This document shows positions 25,549-33,114 of a DNA stretch of 47,874 nt, in pieces. Under the pieces are notes generated by a model. The model did no database searches and was not told the origin of the DNA. It saw only the letters and a list, made by a program, of their open reading frames with translations. How positions within the stretch are numbered: the first letter of the stretch is position 1; each line of letters starts with the position of its first letter. Both the position numbers and the translations under genes were made by a program. Origin of the DNA: Streptomyces yangpuensis. GTDB lineage: Bacteria; Actinomycetota; Actinomycetes; Streptomycetales; Streptomycetaceae. The stretch lies in NCBI RefSeq assembly GCF_001005295.1, contig NZ_LBMK01000002.1:1520720-1568593 (forward strand). The letters are read 5' to 3'.

Positions 25549-26607
25549 TCACGCGCGGGCCAGGTAGGCGGCCAGGCGGCGGGCCGCCCGCTCGGAGTCC
25601 CGGCCGACGCCTCGCAGGGAGTTCGAAGACAGGCTGCGCTGCCACTCCAGGCCGACGAGAGCCAGGCCCGGGTGTGCGGGTGAAGCGCCGTCCCGGTGCC
25701 GGGGCCGGCCGGAGGTGTCGAGGGCGCCGCCGAGACCGGCCAGGTACGGCAGATCCGGGCGGTAGCCAGTGGCCAGGATCAGCGCATCCAGCCTCTCGGT
25801 GGCGCCGTCGGCCCATGTGACTTCGTCGCCGTCCAGGCGCTGGAACATCGGGCGCCGGTCAGGGCTGCCGGCCGCCAGGGCGGCGCGGTAGCGGCCGTCG
25901 TCCAGGACCGGCTGGGCGGGCGGGGTCCGCAACAGGCGCCCGAGCGGTGCGGTGTCGAGACCGGTGCGGGTGAGCCAGAAGTGCAGATCCTTCCCCAGCA
26001 GGTGCTGGCGGGCGAACTTCACCGGCGCCCGCGTGGCCAGTGTGGTCCGGCTTTCCCGGGCGAGCTCGGCGGCTATCTGCACTGCGGAGTTCCCTGCCCC
26101 GACCACCACGACGCGCTGCCCGGCAAAGGGAGCCGGGCTGCGGTAGTCAGCGGCATGCAGGACCTGCCCGGCAAAGGTCTCCAGGCCCGGCAGGTCCGGG
26201 CGGTGGGGGCGGCCGAAGCTGCCCGAGGCGGCGACCACCGCCCGGGCCGACAGCAGCGTGCCGCATTCCAGCTCAACGATGAATCCTCCGCCCTCGGCCC
26301 GGACTGCGGCCACCCGCTGCCCGGTGCGGATGTCGGCCGACAGGCGATCGGCGTACCTGGTCAGGTAGGCGACGACCTCGTCCCGGTGCGGGTAGCGGTC
26401 CGGATCCCCGCCGAACGGCACACCGGGCAGTGCGCTGAACCGGGACGGGGAGAACAGGGTCAGGCTGTCGTAGTAGTGCGGCCACGATCCCGCCGCCCGG
26501 TCCGACGCCTCCAGTACCACCGGCTTCAGCCCCGCCCGGACCAGGGCGTCTGCGGACGCCAGCCCCGACTGCCCGCCTCCGATGACGACAGCTTCCACGT
26601 GCTCCAC
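25549..26607 (-). CDS. ArsO/CzcO-like flavin monooxygenase, copy 2
   Basis: This 352-residue protein starts at ATG 26607. The FAD motif is VVIGGGQSGLASADALV, the second dinucleotide motif is VVVVGAGNSAVQIAAEL and the FSPSRFSALPG segment matches the copy encoded at 22543. It has the same length as that paralogue, but identity is only moderate, so it is not a recent duplication. It lies just upstream of arsR2 on the same strand with the operator in the 41-bp gap, and diverges from the Cys-rich peptide gene. Probable role is flavin-dependent oxidation of an arsenical or related metabolite; substrate unknown. Confidence 0.87.
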   Translation of the reverse strand: MEHVEAVVIGGGQSGLASADALVRAGLKPVVLEASDRAAGSWPHYYDSLTLFSPSRFSALPGVPFGGDPDRYPHRDEVVAYLTRYADRLSADIRTGQRVAAVRAEGGGFIVELECGTLLSARAVVAASGSFGRPHRPDLPGLETFAGQVLHAADYRSPAPFAGQRVVVVGAGNSAVQIAAELARESRTTLATRAPVKFARQHLLGKDLHFWLTRTGLDTAPLGRLLRTPPAQPVLDDGRYRAALAAGSPDRRPMFQRLDGDEVTWADGATERLDALILATGYRPDLPYLAGLGGALDTSGRPRHRDGASPAHPGLALVGLEWQRSLSSNSLRGVGRDSERAARRLAAYLARA

Positions 26608-26630
26608 AGCAGCTCCCGAGAATTAGATGA

Positions 26631-26698
26631 ATGTCTATGTTGACGTCTATCGAAACAGGTGCCATGCTGATCACGCAAGCCATAGACATACGTCGAAA
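26631..26698. promoter_or_regulatory. Two ArsR2-like operator boxes in divergent promoter
   Basis: Box A holds GTCTATGTTGAC (26633-26644) followed by GTCTATCGAAAC. Box B holds CATAGACATACGTCGAAAC (26681-26699). Both share their core words with the arsR2 operator at 25501-25530. They lie between arsO2 (minus) and the Cys-rich gene (plus) and could control both. Confidence 0.5.
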
Positions 26699-26713
26699 CA
26701 CCAGGGAGTCGTC

Positions 26714-26920
26714 ATGAACGAGTCGGTCAACCCCAGCCCGAACCACGCCGAGACGGCGGCTTCCTGCTGTAACGCCGCCCCGGCCGCGCCCACGGCGGAG
26801 GCGGCTGCTGCCGAGTCCTCTCCGTGCTGTGGCACCAGCGAGGGCGCGGAATCTGCCGGAGCCTGCTGCGACCCCCAGTCCAAGCGCGAGGCCGTTGCTA
26901 CCGGCGCCGGCTGCTGCTGA
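26714..26920 (+). CDS. 68-residue peptide with four vicinal cysteine pairs
   Basis: The ATG at 26714 is preceded by CAGGGAG at proper spacing. The product is Ala/Ser/Glu-rich and probably disordered, with CC at residues 18-19, 38-39, 51-52 and at the very C-terminus (67-68), and no other cysteine. Vicinal thiols bind trivalent arsenic tightly, as in ArsD and in the ArsR encoded at 25139. ArsR2-type boxes lie directly upstream and an FAD oxidoreductase with a similar CC tail lies downstream. I infer an arsenite-binding sink, chaperone or electron-transfer peptide. I know no named family for it. Confidence 0.7.
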   Translation: MNESVNPSPNHAETAASCCNAAPAAPTAEAAAAESSPCCGTSEGAESAGACCDPQSKREAVATGAGCC

Positions 26921-26975
26921 CCACCTGAAGTCACCGCCCACCCCGCCTGCCTGCACGAAGACCCGGAGACCTGTC

Positions 26976-28346
26976 ATGAGCGAGAACACCACTGAGCTGC
27001 CCGTCGTCGTCATCGGGGCCGGCCCCGCCGGACTCGCGGCCGCCGCCCACCTCGTCGACCGCGGCATCGAACCGCTCGTCCTGGAAGCCGGGACCACCGC
27101 CGGATCCGCGGTCCGCGAGTGGGCCCACGTACGACTCTTCTCCCGCTGGGGCGAGGTCGTCGACCCGGCCGCCGAGAAGCTCTTGGCCCCGACCGGCTGG
27201 GTCAAGCCCGCAGAGGACACCTACCCCTCCGGCGGGGACTGGGCCGAGCGGTACCTCCAGCCGCTGGCCGACGTCCTCGGCGAGCAGGTCCGCTACGACG
27301 CCCGCGTCACCGGCGTCTCCCGCACAGGCCGCGACCGCATCGTCGACGCCGACCGCGAGGCCCAGCCCTTCGTCGTCCACTACGAGAACGCCGACGGCCG
27401 CGAGCAGCGGGTTTTCGCTCGTGCGGTCATCGACGCCTCGGGCACCTGGTTCACCCCCAGCCCCGCCGGCGGCAGCGGCCTGGCAGCCCTCGGTGAGAAG
27501 GCCTCCGCCGACCGCATCACCTACCGGGTTCCGGACCTGAAGGACCCCGCCGTCCGCGCCCGCTACTCCGGGAAGCGCACTGCGGTCATCGGCTCCGGCG
27601 CCTCCGCCTTCACCGCCCTCGCCTACCTCGCCGATCTCGCCAAGTCCGACGACGGCCAGGGCACGCACGCGGTGTGGATCCTGCGCCGCGGGATCTCCGG
27701 CTCGACCTTCGGCGGCGGCGAGGCCGACCAGCTGCCCGCCCGCGGCGCCCTCGGTCTCGCGGCGAAGGCAGCGGTCGACGGCGGGTACGCGGACGCGGTC
27801 ACCGGCTTCCGCACCGAGGCCTTCGAGCGGGACGGTGACGGTCGCCTGGTCCTCGTCGGGGAGGACGGCCACCGCTTGGACGCGGTGGACGAGGTCATCG
27901 TCCTGACCGGCTTCCGCCCCGACCTGTCGTTCCTGGACGAGCTGCGCCTCGGCCTCGACGAGCGCCTCCAGGCCCCGGTCGAGCTCGCTCCGCTGATCGA
28001 CCCGAACCAGCACTCCTGCGGCACCGTCTACCCCCACGGGGTGAACGAGCTCTCCCACCCGGAGACGGACGTCTACCTCGTCGGCATGAAGTCCTACGGC
28101 CGCGCTCCCACCTTCCTGGCCATGACCGGCTACGAGCAGGTCCGCTCCATCGCCGCCCACCTCGCCGGCGACCAGGAAGCGGCCGAGCGCGTCGAACTCA
28201 CCCTCCCCGAAACCGGGGTGTGCGGCGGCGCCGGCCTCTTCGACGAGCCGGAGGCTGCGGAGGAGACCGGCGGCGGCTGCTGCGCCGCCCCGGCCACCCT
28301 CACCATCGGCGCCGCACCCGCACCCGCACCCTCCGGCGGCTGCTGA
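26976..28346 (+). CDS. FAD-dependent oxidoreductase with cysteine-rich C-terminal tail
   Basis: This 456-residue protein starts at ATG 26976 (GGAG nearby). FAD motif is VVVIGAGPAGLAAAAHL, and the second Rossmann motif is RTAVIGSGASAFTALAYL. LTGFRPDLSFLDE and YLVGMKSYGRAPTF are typical of a flavoprotein group often found in actinobacterial arsenic islands. The last 45 residues leave the fold: GVCGGAG, an acidic linker, GGGCCAAP, and a terminal GGC. A flexible CC tail could pass electrons or arsenic between the flavin and a partner, for example the CC peptide encoded just upstream. Two bases separate its stop codon from the MFS gene start codon. Confidence 0.85.
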   Translation: MSENTTELPVVVIGAGPAGLAAAAHLVDRGIEPLVLEAGTTAGSAVREWAHVRLFSRWGEVVDPAAEKLLAPTGWVKPAEDTYPSGGDWAERYLQPLADVLGEQVRYDARVTGVSRTGRDRIVDADREAQPFVVHYENADGREQRVFARAVIDASGTWFTPSPAGGSGLAALGEKASADRITYRVPDLKDPAVRARYSGKRTAVIGSGASAFTALAYLADLAKSDDGQGTHAVWILRRGISGSTFGGGEADQLPARGALGLAAKAAVDGGYADAVTGFRTEAFERDGDGRLVLVGEDGHRLDAVDEVIVLTGFRPDLSFLDELRLGLDERLQAPVELAPLIDPNQHSCGTVYPHGVNELSHPETDVYLVGMKSYGRAPTFLAMTGYEQVRSIAAHLAGDQEAAERVELTLPETGVCGGAGLFDEPEAAEETGGGCCAAPATLTIGAAPAPAPSGGC

Positions 28347-28347
28347 G

Positions 28348-29595
28348 GTGAGCGACCTTCAAAGCGGCGTGGCCGTGACCGGGACGGGGGTCCGGTCGCG
28401 GCCACGCGCCGTCCTGCCCGCCTTCTGCCTCACCCAGATCACCAGCTGGGGCATCGTTTACTACGCCTTCCCGGTCCTCAATCCCGCCATCACCGCGGAC
28501 ACCGGATGGAGCGCGGGCGCTACCACCGCGGCGTTCTCCGCCGCCCTCGTCGTCTCCGCCATAGCGGGGATCTACGTCGGCCGCGTCCTGGACCACCGAG
28601 GACCTCGCCTGGTCATGACCGCAGGTTCCGTCCTCGGCGCCCTGAGTCTGCTGCTGATAGCCGCGGCCCCCAACATGGCTGTCTTCTTCGCCGGATGGCT
28701 GCTCGCCGGAACAGCGATGGCCGCCATCTTCTACCAGCCGGCCTTCGCCGCCCTCACCCGCTGGTGGGCCCCCGACCACGTCCGCGCCCTCACCATCGTC
28801 ACCCTCGCCGGCGGACTCGCCTCCACGGTCTTCGCCCCCCTGACCGCGATCCTCGCCGACCACATGTCCTGGCGCGCCACCTACACCGTGCTCGCCGGCA
28901 TCCTCGCCGTCCTGACCATCCCGGCCCACGCGTTCGCCCTGAAGGCGCCCTGGCCGCCGGCCCCGCCGAACCCGCCGCACGTCAGCGGCGGGCACGAACA
29001 GGTCGTGCGCAGCAGGGCGTTCTGGATGCTGGCCGTCACCTTCACCTTGTCCGCGTTCGCGATGTACGCCGTCGTCATCGGCCTCGTCCCTCTCCTGATC
29101 GAACGCGGCTACACCACCACCCAGGCCGCATGGGCCCTCGGCCTCGGCGGCGCCGGCCAGACCCTCGGCCGCACCCTGTACGCCACCCTCGCCCGCCACC
29201 TCGGCGTCACCGCCCGCACCGTCACTCTGATTGCCCTCGGCGCCCTCACCACCGCGGCCCTCGCCGCCGTGGCTGGCCCGTATGCCCTACTCGTCGCCGT
29301 CTCCGTCCTCGCCGGGGTGATCCGAGGGAACCTCACCCTCCTGCAGGCCACCGCCGTCACCGACCGCTGGGGCACCACCCACTACGGCCGCCTCTCCGGT
29401 CTCCTCGGAGCACCGGCCCACGCGGCCGCTGCCCTAGCCCCCTTCGCGGGCGCAGTCCTGGCCGGCCCGCTCGGCGGCTACCCCGCCCTGTTCGCCTCGC
29501 TTGCCGCGCTGGCGGTCACCGCTGCCGTCACGGCCCTCGGAGCCCGCACGCACCACCCCGAGGGCGAGGTGACAATCTCCGCTGGCAAGAGCTGA
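28348..29595 (+). CDS. MFS transporter, last gene of the CC-peptide operon
   Basis: This 415-residue protein starts at GTG immediately after the preceding stop. Twelve membrane segments are predicted, with the A-like loop GRVLDHRGPR between helices 2 and 3. It is a major facilitator antiporter; the operon context (CC peptide, flavoprotein) makes export of an arsenical or of the flavoprotein product the likely role. It does not look like ArsB or Acr3, and assignment to ArsJ is not supported because no companion GAPDH gene is present. A hairpin 30 bp downstream probably ends the operon. Confidence 0.88.
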   Translation: MSDLQSGVAVTGTGVRSRPRAVLPAFCLTQITSWGIVYYAFPVLNPAITADTGWSAGATTAAFSAALVVSAIAGIYVGRVLDHRGPRLVMTAGSVLGALSLLLIAAAPNMAVFFAGWLLAGTAMAAIFYQPAFAALTRWWAPDHVRALTIVTLAGGLASTVFAPLTAILADHMSWRATYTVLAGILAVLTIPAHAFALKAPWPPAPPNPPHVSGGHEQVVRSRAFWMLAVTFTLSAFAMYAVVIGLVPLLIERGYTTTQAAWALGLGGAGQTLGRTLYATLARHLGVTARTVTLIALGALTTAALAAVAGPYALLVAVSVLAGVIRGNLTLLQATAVTDRWGTTHYGRLSGLLGAPAHAAAALAPFAGAVLAGPLGGYPALFASLAALAVTAAVTALGARTHHPEGEVTISAGKS

Positions 29596-29625
29596 GATCG
29601 ACACCTGGGACACCACAGGCGGGTG

Positions 29626-29640
29626 CCCCCGATACGGGGG
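29626..29640 (+). terminator. Hairpin after MFS gene
   Basis: CCCCCG and CGGGGG form a 6-bp GC-only stem with loop ATA, 30 bp past the MFS stop, followed by ACTCCTTGT. Plausible terminator of the CC-peptide operon. Confidence 0.5.
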
Positions 29641-29772
29641 ACTCCTTGTCCGCTCCTCCGCTGTATACGGACAGGCTTCCCGAGACCTGATCGAGTCCGC
29701 ACTGAGGAGATCTGGTCCGTGATTGGTCCGGGAGGGCTCCTGGGAAGCCCGTCGCCGCCACCCCCAGGTGCC

Positions 29773-29809
29773 TGATGTACCGTCAGCTAAGTCAGCATCC
29801 GGTCAGCAT
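29773..29809 (+). repeat. 37-bp imperfect direct repeat, left copy
   Basis: It matches 33394-33430 at about 33 of 37 positions in the same orientation, with the shared core TAAGTCAGCATC and GGTCAGCAT. Each copy contains GTCAGCAT twice, 11 bp apart. The pair flanks 3.6 kb of accessory genes and may be att-like or a duplication border. Confidence 0.6.
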
Positions 29810-29917
29810 GGGCCGGGGAGCATGTCCTCCTCATGCGGGCCTCCGGCGTCGTGACATGGAGCGAACTGGTGACATCCCGACCGGACCGGAAGCTGCCGGC
29901 CTCGGCTCCTGGACATG

Positions 29918-30574
29918 TCACCAGCGGGTGAGATCCACCAGGTACCGGCAGTGCGGGTCGTCCGCGCCATCAGATGTCCGCCACTCCTCGCCGAGCAGTG
30001 AGGGAAGTGCGGCGAGGAGCGCGGTCAGTGCACCGCCCGGCTGGACATCGGCGGCGATCACGCCGGATGCCTCGTCGCTGTCCATGTAGAGGCGCAGAAG
30101 ACCTCCTTCTCGGAACAGGAATCCGCGCAGCCTTACCGGGGGCTGTTCCTCGGACGGACGGGCCAGGCATCGCAGGAGGGTGGCAGCCCAGTCGTCCGTG
30201 GTGAAGGGTGCTTCTTTCAGCTGGGTCGGGTCGACGAGGTAGAGGTCCATTCCCATGACGGACGTGACCCTGTCCGAGGGGTAGATATGTGTTCCGGTGT
30301 GTACCGCGCGGAGCAGGGCGACGACGTCGTGCGGGGTGCGCAATTCCACACCGGAACCGAGGGGGATCTCGTACGCCGTCAGGCGGGCGGGATCGCATTC
30401 GCCCCCGTCGCCGAGGGCGACCCGAACGGCCGGGGCCCCGGACGGAGCGGGCAGGACTCCCCGTACATGCTGGTCCTCCAGCAGCGGCGCGTAGACGTAG
30501 TCCAGCAGAAGGGCGGCCACTTCCACCTGAAGGTCTTCGATCTCGTGCTCGTCTTCGCTCACCGAATCACTCAT
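29918..30574 (-). CDS. Hypothetical protein, possible immunity partner of the upstream secreted protein
   Basis: This 218-residue protein is acidic and soluble, with no signal peptide. Segments include LQVEVAALLLDYVYAPLLED, DVVALLRAVHTGTHIYPSD, GMDLYLVDPTQL, FTTDDWAATLLRCLARP and GFLFREGGLLRLYMD. I do not recognise a family. Its start overlaps the end of the secreted protein gene by 8 bp, a coupling typical of toxin-immunity pairs, where the second gene is a cytosolic acidic protein opposing a basic exported one. That pairing is inferred from layout and charge only. Confidence 0.55.
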   Translation of the reverse strand: MSDSVSEDEHEIEDLQVEVAALLLDYVYAPLLEDQHVRGVLPAPSGAPAVRVALGDGGECDPARLTAYEIPLGSGVELRTPHDVVALLRAVHTGTHIYPSDRVTSVMGMDLYLVDPTQLKEAPFTTDDWAATLLRCLARPSEEQPPVRLRGFLFREGGLLRLYMDSDEASGVIAADVQPGGALTALLAALPSLLGEEWRTSDGADDPHCRYLVDLTRW

Positions 30575-31010
30575 TCACCCAGTTCGGGCACTTCGGCATA
30601 CCGTTGCAGTACGCGGTGATTACACCGATTACGTTCCCGGGCCCCGCGTCGTACCTCTTGTCCACCGTCTTGCGCGCGTACCGCACCTTGACGATGAGCT
30701 TCACACGTCCGTGCGCCCGGTTGGAGGCCCAGCCCCAGTACTGGATGTTGGCACCGTCCAACTTGTCGACGTTGCCTTGGAGCGGGATGTTGACCAGCGC
30801 GCACTTTCTGATGTTGTGTGCACCGGTGAAGTGGTTCCAACCCAGTTCGCCGTTGCCGACGCGCGTGGGGATCTTCCGGCCGTCCGGATCGGTCGCATTG
30901 CACTTGACGGTCTTCTCCCAGTAAGGGCCCGCGTGGACGGGCGTGGCGAAGCCCGCGAGGAGTAAAGCCGTTACGGCGATAGGTGTCATGAGTGTCGCGA
31001 TACTCTTCAT
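30567..31010 (-). CDS. Small secreted basic protein, possible toxin
   Basis: This 147-residue protein has a classical signal peptide: MKS, a hydrophobic stretch (IAVTALLLAGFATP) and cleavage after VHA, giving about 120 mature residues. The mature part is basic, with four cysteines (KCNATDP, RKCALV, YCNGMPKCPNW) that could form two disulfides. Conserved-looking segments are GELGWNHFTGAHNIRKC and GVITAYCNGMPKCPNWV. The His-rich WNHF/AHNI region could hold catalytic residues, but I cannot name a toxin family. The coupled downstream gene and the repeat-flanked location support an effector role; a housekeeping secreted protein remains possible. Confidence 0.6.
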   Translation of the reverse strand: MKSIATLMTPIAVTALLLAGFATPVHAGPYWEKTVKCNATDPDGRKIPTRVGNGELGWNHFTGAHNIRKCALVNIPLQGNVDKLDGANIQYWGWASNRAHGRVKLIVKVRYARKTVDKRYDAGPGNVIGVITAYCNGMPKCPNWVNE

Positions 31011-31074
31011 GCCGTGACCGTTGCATGCGCCGAAAAGGCCGGTAAGTTGCTTACGTAGTTTTCACTCCATCCGG

Positions 31075-31383
31075 CTATTTGTCATATGGGCCCTCTTGTC
31101 GGCGTGATCGGCCAGCCAGTCGCGGACCGTACTGGACCGGTGTGCCGAACTGCGTCAGCTGCCGCTCCATTGAGGAGATCTTGCGCTCGGCTCGCTCCTT
31201 GCCCGACGGTGAACCCGTCACCGATCGGACCAGCGACGGGCACAGGACCGCGCCGACCGCTGCCCTGGTCGCCATGCGGCCGACGGCAAGGCAGACCAGC
31301 CGCCGAAGCCGACCAGTCAGTTCCTGGGCGATGCGCTGCTCGTGGGCGTCTCCCACGGCTTTCCTCTGCTGAAAGCTCTGCAT
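31075..31383 (-). CDS. Small basic hypothetical protein, possibly a remnant
   Basis: Starting at ATG 31383, 102 residues begin MQSFQQRKAVGDAHEQRIAQ, which looks like a genuine helical N-terminus; the rest is basic and low in hydrophobic core, as if out of frame after residue 25. It may be the 5' end of a mobile-element gene that has lost its reading frame. A 20-bp tandem repeat lies 90 bp upstream. Low confidence. Confidence 0.3.
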   Translation of the reverse strand: MQSFQQRKAVGDAHEQRIAQELTGRLRRLVCLAVGRMATRAAVGAVLCPSLVRSVTGSPSGKERAERKISSMERQLTQFGTPVQYGPRLAGRSRRQEGPYDK

Positions 31384-31465
31384 GACGTGAAGTGTTGCGC
31401 AGCACGGTCCCGTCAAAACGAGAGGCAGACGCAGACCGGCCAGGCGGAACGCCGCAGAAGCCGTC

Positions 31466-31520
31466 TCACTGCGTCCGGCTGTGTCCGCCTGCGTCCGGCT
31501 GTGTCTCACTGCGTCCGGAC
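31466..31520. repeat. Iteron-like 20-bp tandem repeat, three copies
   Basis: TGCGTCCGG begins at 31470, 31490 and 31510, with TGTGTC between copies (unit about TGCGTCCGGCTGTGTCYNNC). Exact 20-bp spacing resembles plasmid iterons or a cooperative operator in a small mobile segment. Confidence 0.55.
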
Positions 31521-31631
31521 AATAATGGCCGGAAGCCATCCACGTTTGGCCCTCTTCGCTCGCAGAGCTGTTGGCGCCCGGCAGGGCGCCCGTTGGCCCG
31601 TGTATCCACGCGTTAGCCGTTCGAAGGCTTG

Positions 31632-31651
31632 GGGGAGCTGTCCGGCTCCCC
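31632..31651 (-). terminator. Hairpin after the 445-residue gene
   Basis: GGGGAGC (31632-31638) and GCTCCCC (31645-31651) form a 7-bp stem with loop TGTCCG, 22 bp beyond the stop of the minus-strand gene; partial extension AGGC/GCCT outside. Confidence 0.55.
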
Positions 31652-31673
31652 GAAGGCCTGACAGGAGTGGTGA

Positions 31674-33011
31674 TCAGCGGAGGCGGAGGCGGCGCAGGGC
31701 CATGACGGTGCCGTCGGGGTGGATGGAGACGGGGCCGCGCCACTTGGCGTCCCAGGGGTCGGTGGGCCAGGTGTCGCGGAGGGCGTTGGTCTCGTGGCGG
31801 TACTGGTCGACCCTGCCGTCCCGGAGGTGGTCGAAGAGGTTCTCCGCCAGACCGGAGAAGGCCTCCACCCGGACGCCGTTGAGGCGGAAGACATGATCGG
31901 TGCCCACGAACTTCCTGCCGTGGATGGTGTGGGTGACGTCTTGGACGATGCCGGTGCCGGCGTGGGTGAACGTCTCGAAGTGGCCTTTGCCCTGGCGCTT
32001 GGTGAGGTACCGGGCGGTGGGTTCGCCACCTCCGGTGAAGGCCATCAGGCCGGCGGCATCCGCCTGGGCGAGGACTCGGCCGAACCAGCCGCACTCCTCG
32101 GGACGCACGTGGTAGCCGACCGGTGGTTCCTCGTTCGGATTGGTCGGGGCGTCGATGCCGGGCCGGATGCTGCGGTCCTCGACGGGAGGGTCGAGATAGA
32201 GGTCCTTCGCATCTGCCAGGGTGCCGTCGCCTGGGGCGTGGAGCAGGTAGAGCGTGATGCTCTCGCTCTTCTTGGGGAGCGTGGTGCCGAAGACGAAGGC
32301 CGGTGTCTCGTTATACGCGCCGATGTGGATGCCTTCCACGTCGGCGGAGGCGGTGGCCAGCTGCTTGTGGACCTGGGCGGCGTTGCCGTGCGTGCCCTTG
32401 CAGGTGACCGGCATGACCCGGGACGGCTCGCCCGGCTTCCACACCTCCAGGAAGAAGCCCGGCCGGCGCGGGGCACTGCTGCGTCCCGCCTCCCTGCCGG
32501 TCAGCTCCCAGCCGGCCCGCATGGCTATCTCGGCGTCGATGACCGAGACCGAGTGATCCGGGTACTGAGCGGCGAGTACGCGCCGGGCGAGGGCCAGGGC
32601 GAAACCGATGCCGAGCTCGCCCGACTGTGTGGCCGCGTAGTGGCGCCTGGGGTTACGGCCCTCGCTGGACAGTGCCATGTAGCGCCCGTCGTTGCCGGTG
32701 AGGGCCTGGCAGTACTTCAGGCTGGCCCAGTGCTCGGCAAGTCCTCGCCCTGCGCCTTGGCGGGCGAGGACGTTGGCCCGGCCCAGGGCGTGGAGTACGT
32801 CCCATGGAGTCAGTTGGAGCGACAGACTGAGTGACTTCACGGGCAGCGGCCGAAGCTCTGGTTTGCGGCGCAGAGGGGCCTGGTTCTTCTCCCGCTTGGC
32901 CTTGTCGTCTGCGGTCGCAGCCTTGGCGACGCTGCCCGCGAGGTCCGATGTCGAGTGAACGGCCACGTTCCACGGCTGCGCGAGATCCCTCAGCACGTCT
33001 GCTCGCTTCAA
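31674..33011 (-). CDS. Unknown 445-residue protein, possible nuclease-like centre
   Basis: It starts at TTG 33011, with GGGGAAG six bases upstream. I do not recognise the family. The N-terminus is basic (ADDKAKREKNQAPLRRKPELR). The middle reads SVSVIDAEIAMRAGW, then GFFLEVWKPGEP and VMPVTCKGTHGN, an order of acidic residues and a lysine (D, E, C-K-G) that could be a PD-(D/E)XK-type site; this is a pattern guess only. The C-terminal half has beta-rich stretches with YLTKRQGKGHFETFTHAGTG and HTIHGRKFVGTDHVFRL. It lies within the repeat-flanked accessory segment beside an iteron-like array and a trxB fragment, consistent with mobile DNA. Confidence 0.7.
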   Translation of the reverse strand: MKRADVLRDLAQPWNVAVHSTSDLAGSVAKAATADDKAKREKNQAPLRRKPELRPLPVKSLSLSLQLTPWDVLHALGRANVLARQGAGRGLAEHWASLKYCQALTGNDGRYMALSSEGRNPRRHYAATQSGELGIGFALALARRVLAAQYPDHSVSVIDAEIAMRAGWELTGREAGRSSAPRRPGFFLEVWKPGEPSRVMPVTCKGTHGNAAQVHKQLATASADVEGIHIGAYNETPAFVFGTTLPKKSESITLYLLHAPGDGTLADAKDLYLDPPVEDRSIRPGIDAPTNPNEEPPVGYHVRPEECGWFGRVLAQADAAGLMAFTGGGEPTARYLTKRQGKGHFETFTHAGTGIVQDVTHTIHGRKFVGTDHVFRLNGVRVEAFSGLAENLFDHLRDGRVDQYRHETNALRDTWPTDPWDAKWRGPVSIHPDGTVMALRRLRLR

Positions 33012-33114
33012 GCTGCTTCCCCCTACGTTCGTACGGGTGGTACAGGCCGACGTCGCAAGCTACGTGGGTGAGCAGGGGCGCATGAAGGGCGTAAGCGCGC
33101 ACATCGTCGGCGTC

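Larger units (their letters stand above)
29596..29917. other. Intergenic region with terminator, direct repeat and GTGACAT words
   Basis: No gene is evident. The region holds the hairpin at 29626-29640, the 37-bp repeat at 29773-29809, and GTGACAT at 29851 and 29869. CTGGTGACAT (29866-29875) is also inverted as ATGTCACCAG (29915-29924) at the end of the next gene. Confidence 0.5.

Noticed and set aside
28348..29595. ArsJ assignment for the MFS transporter
   Set aside because: ArsJ normally pairs with a glyceraldehyde-3-phosphate dehydrogenase gene, which is absent here.
31466..31520. CRISPR-like array
   Set aside because: Only three units of 20 bp with conserved sequence between them; iteron-like, not repeat-spacer.
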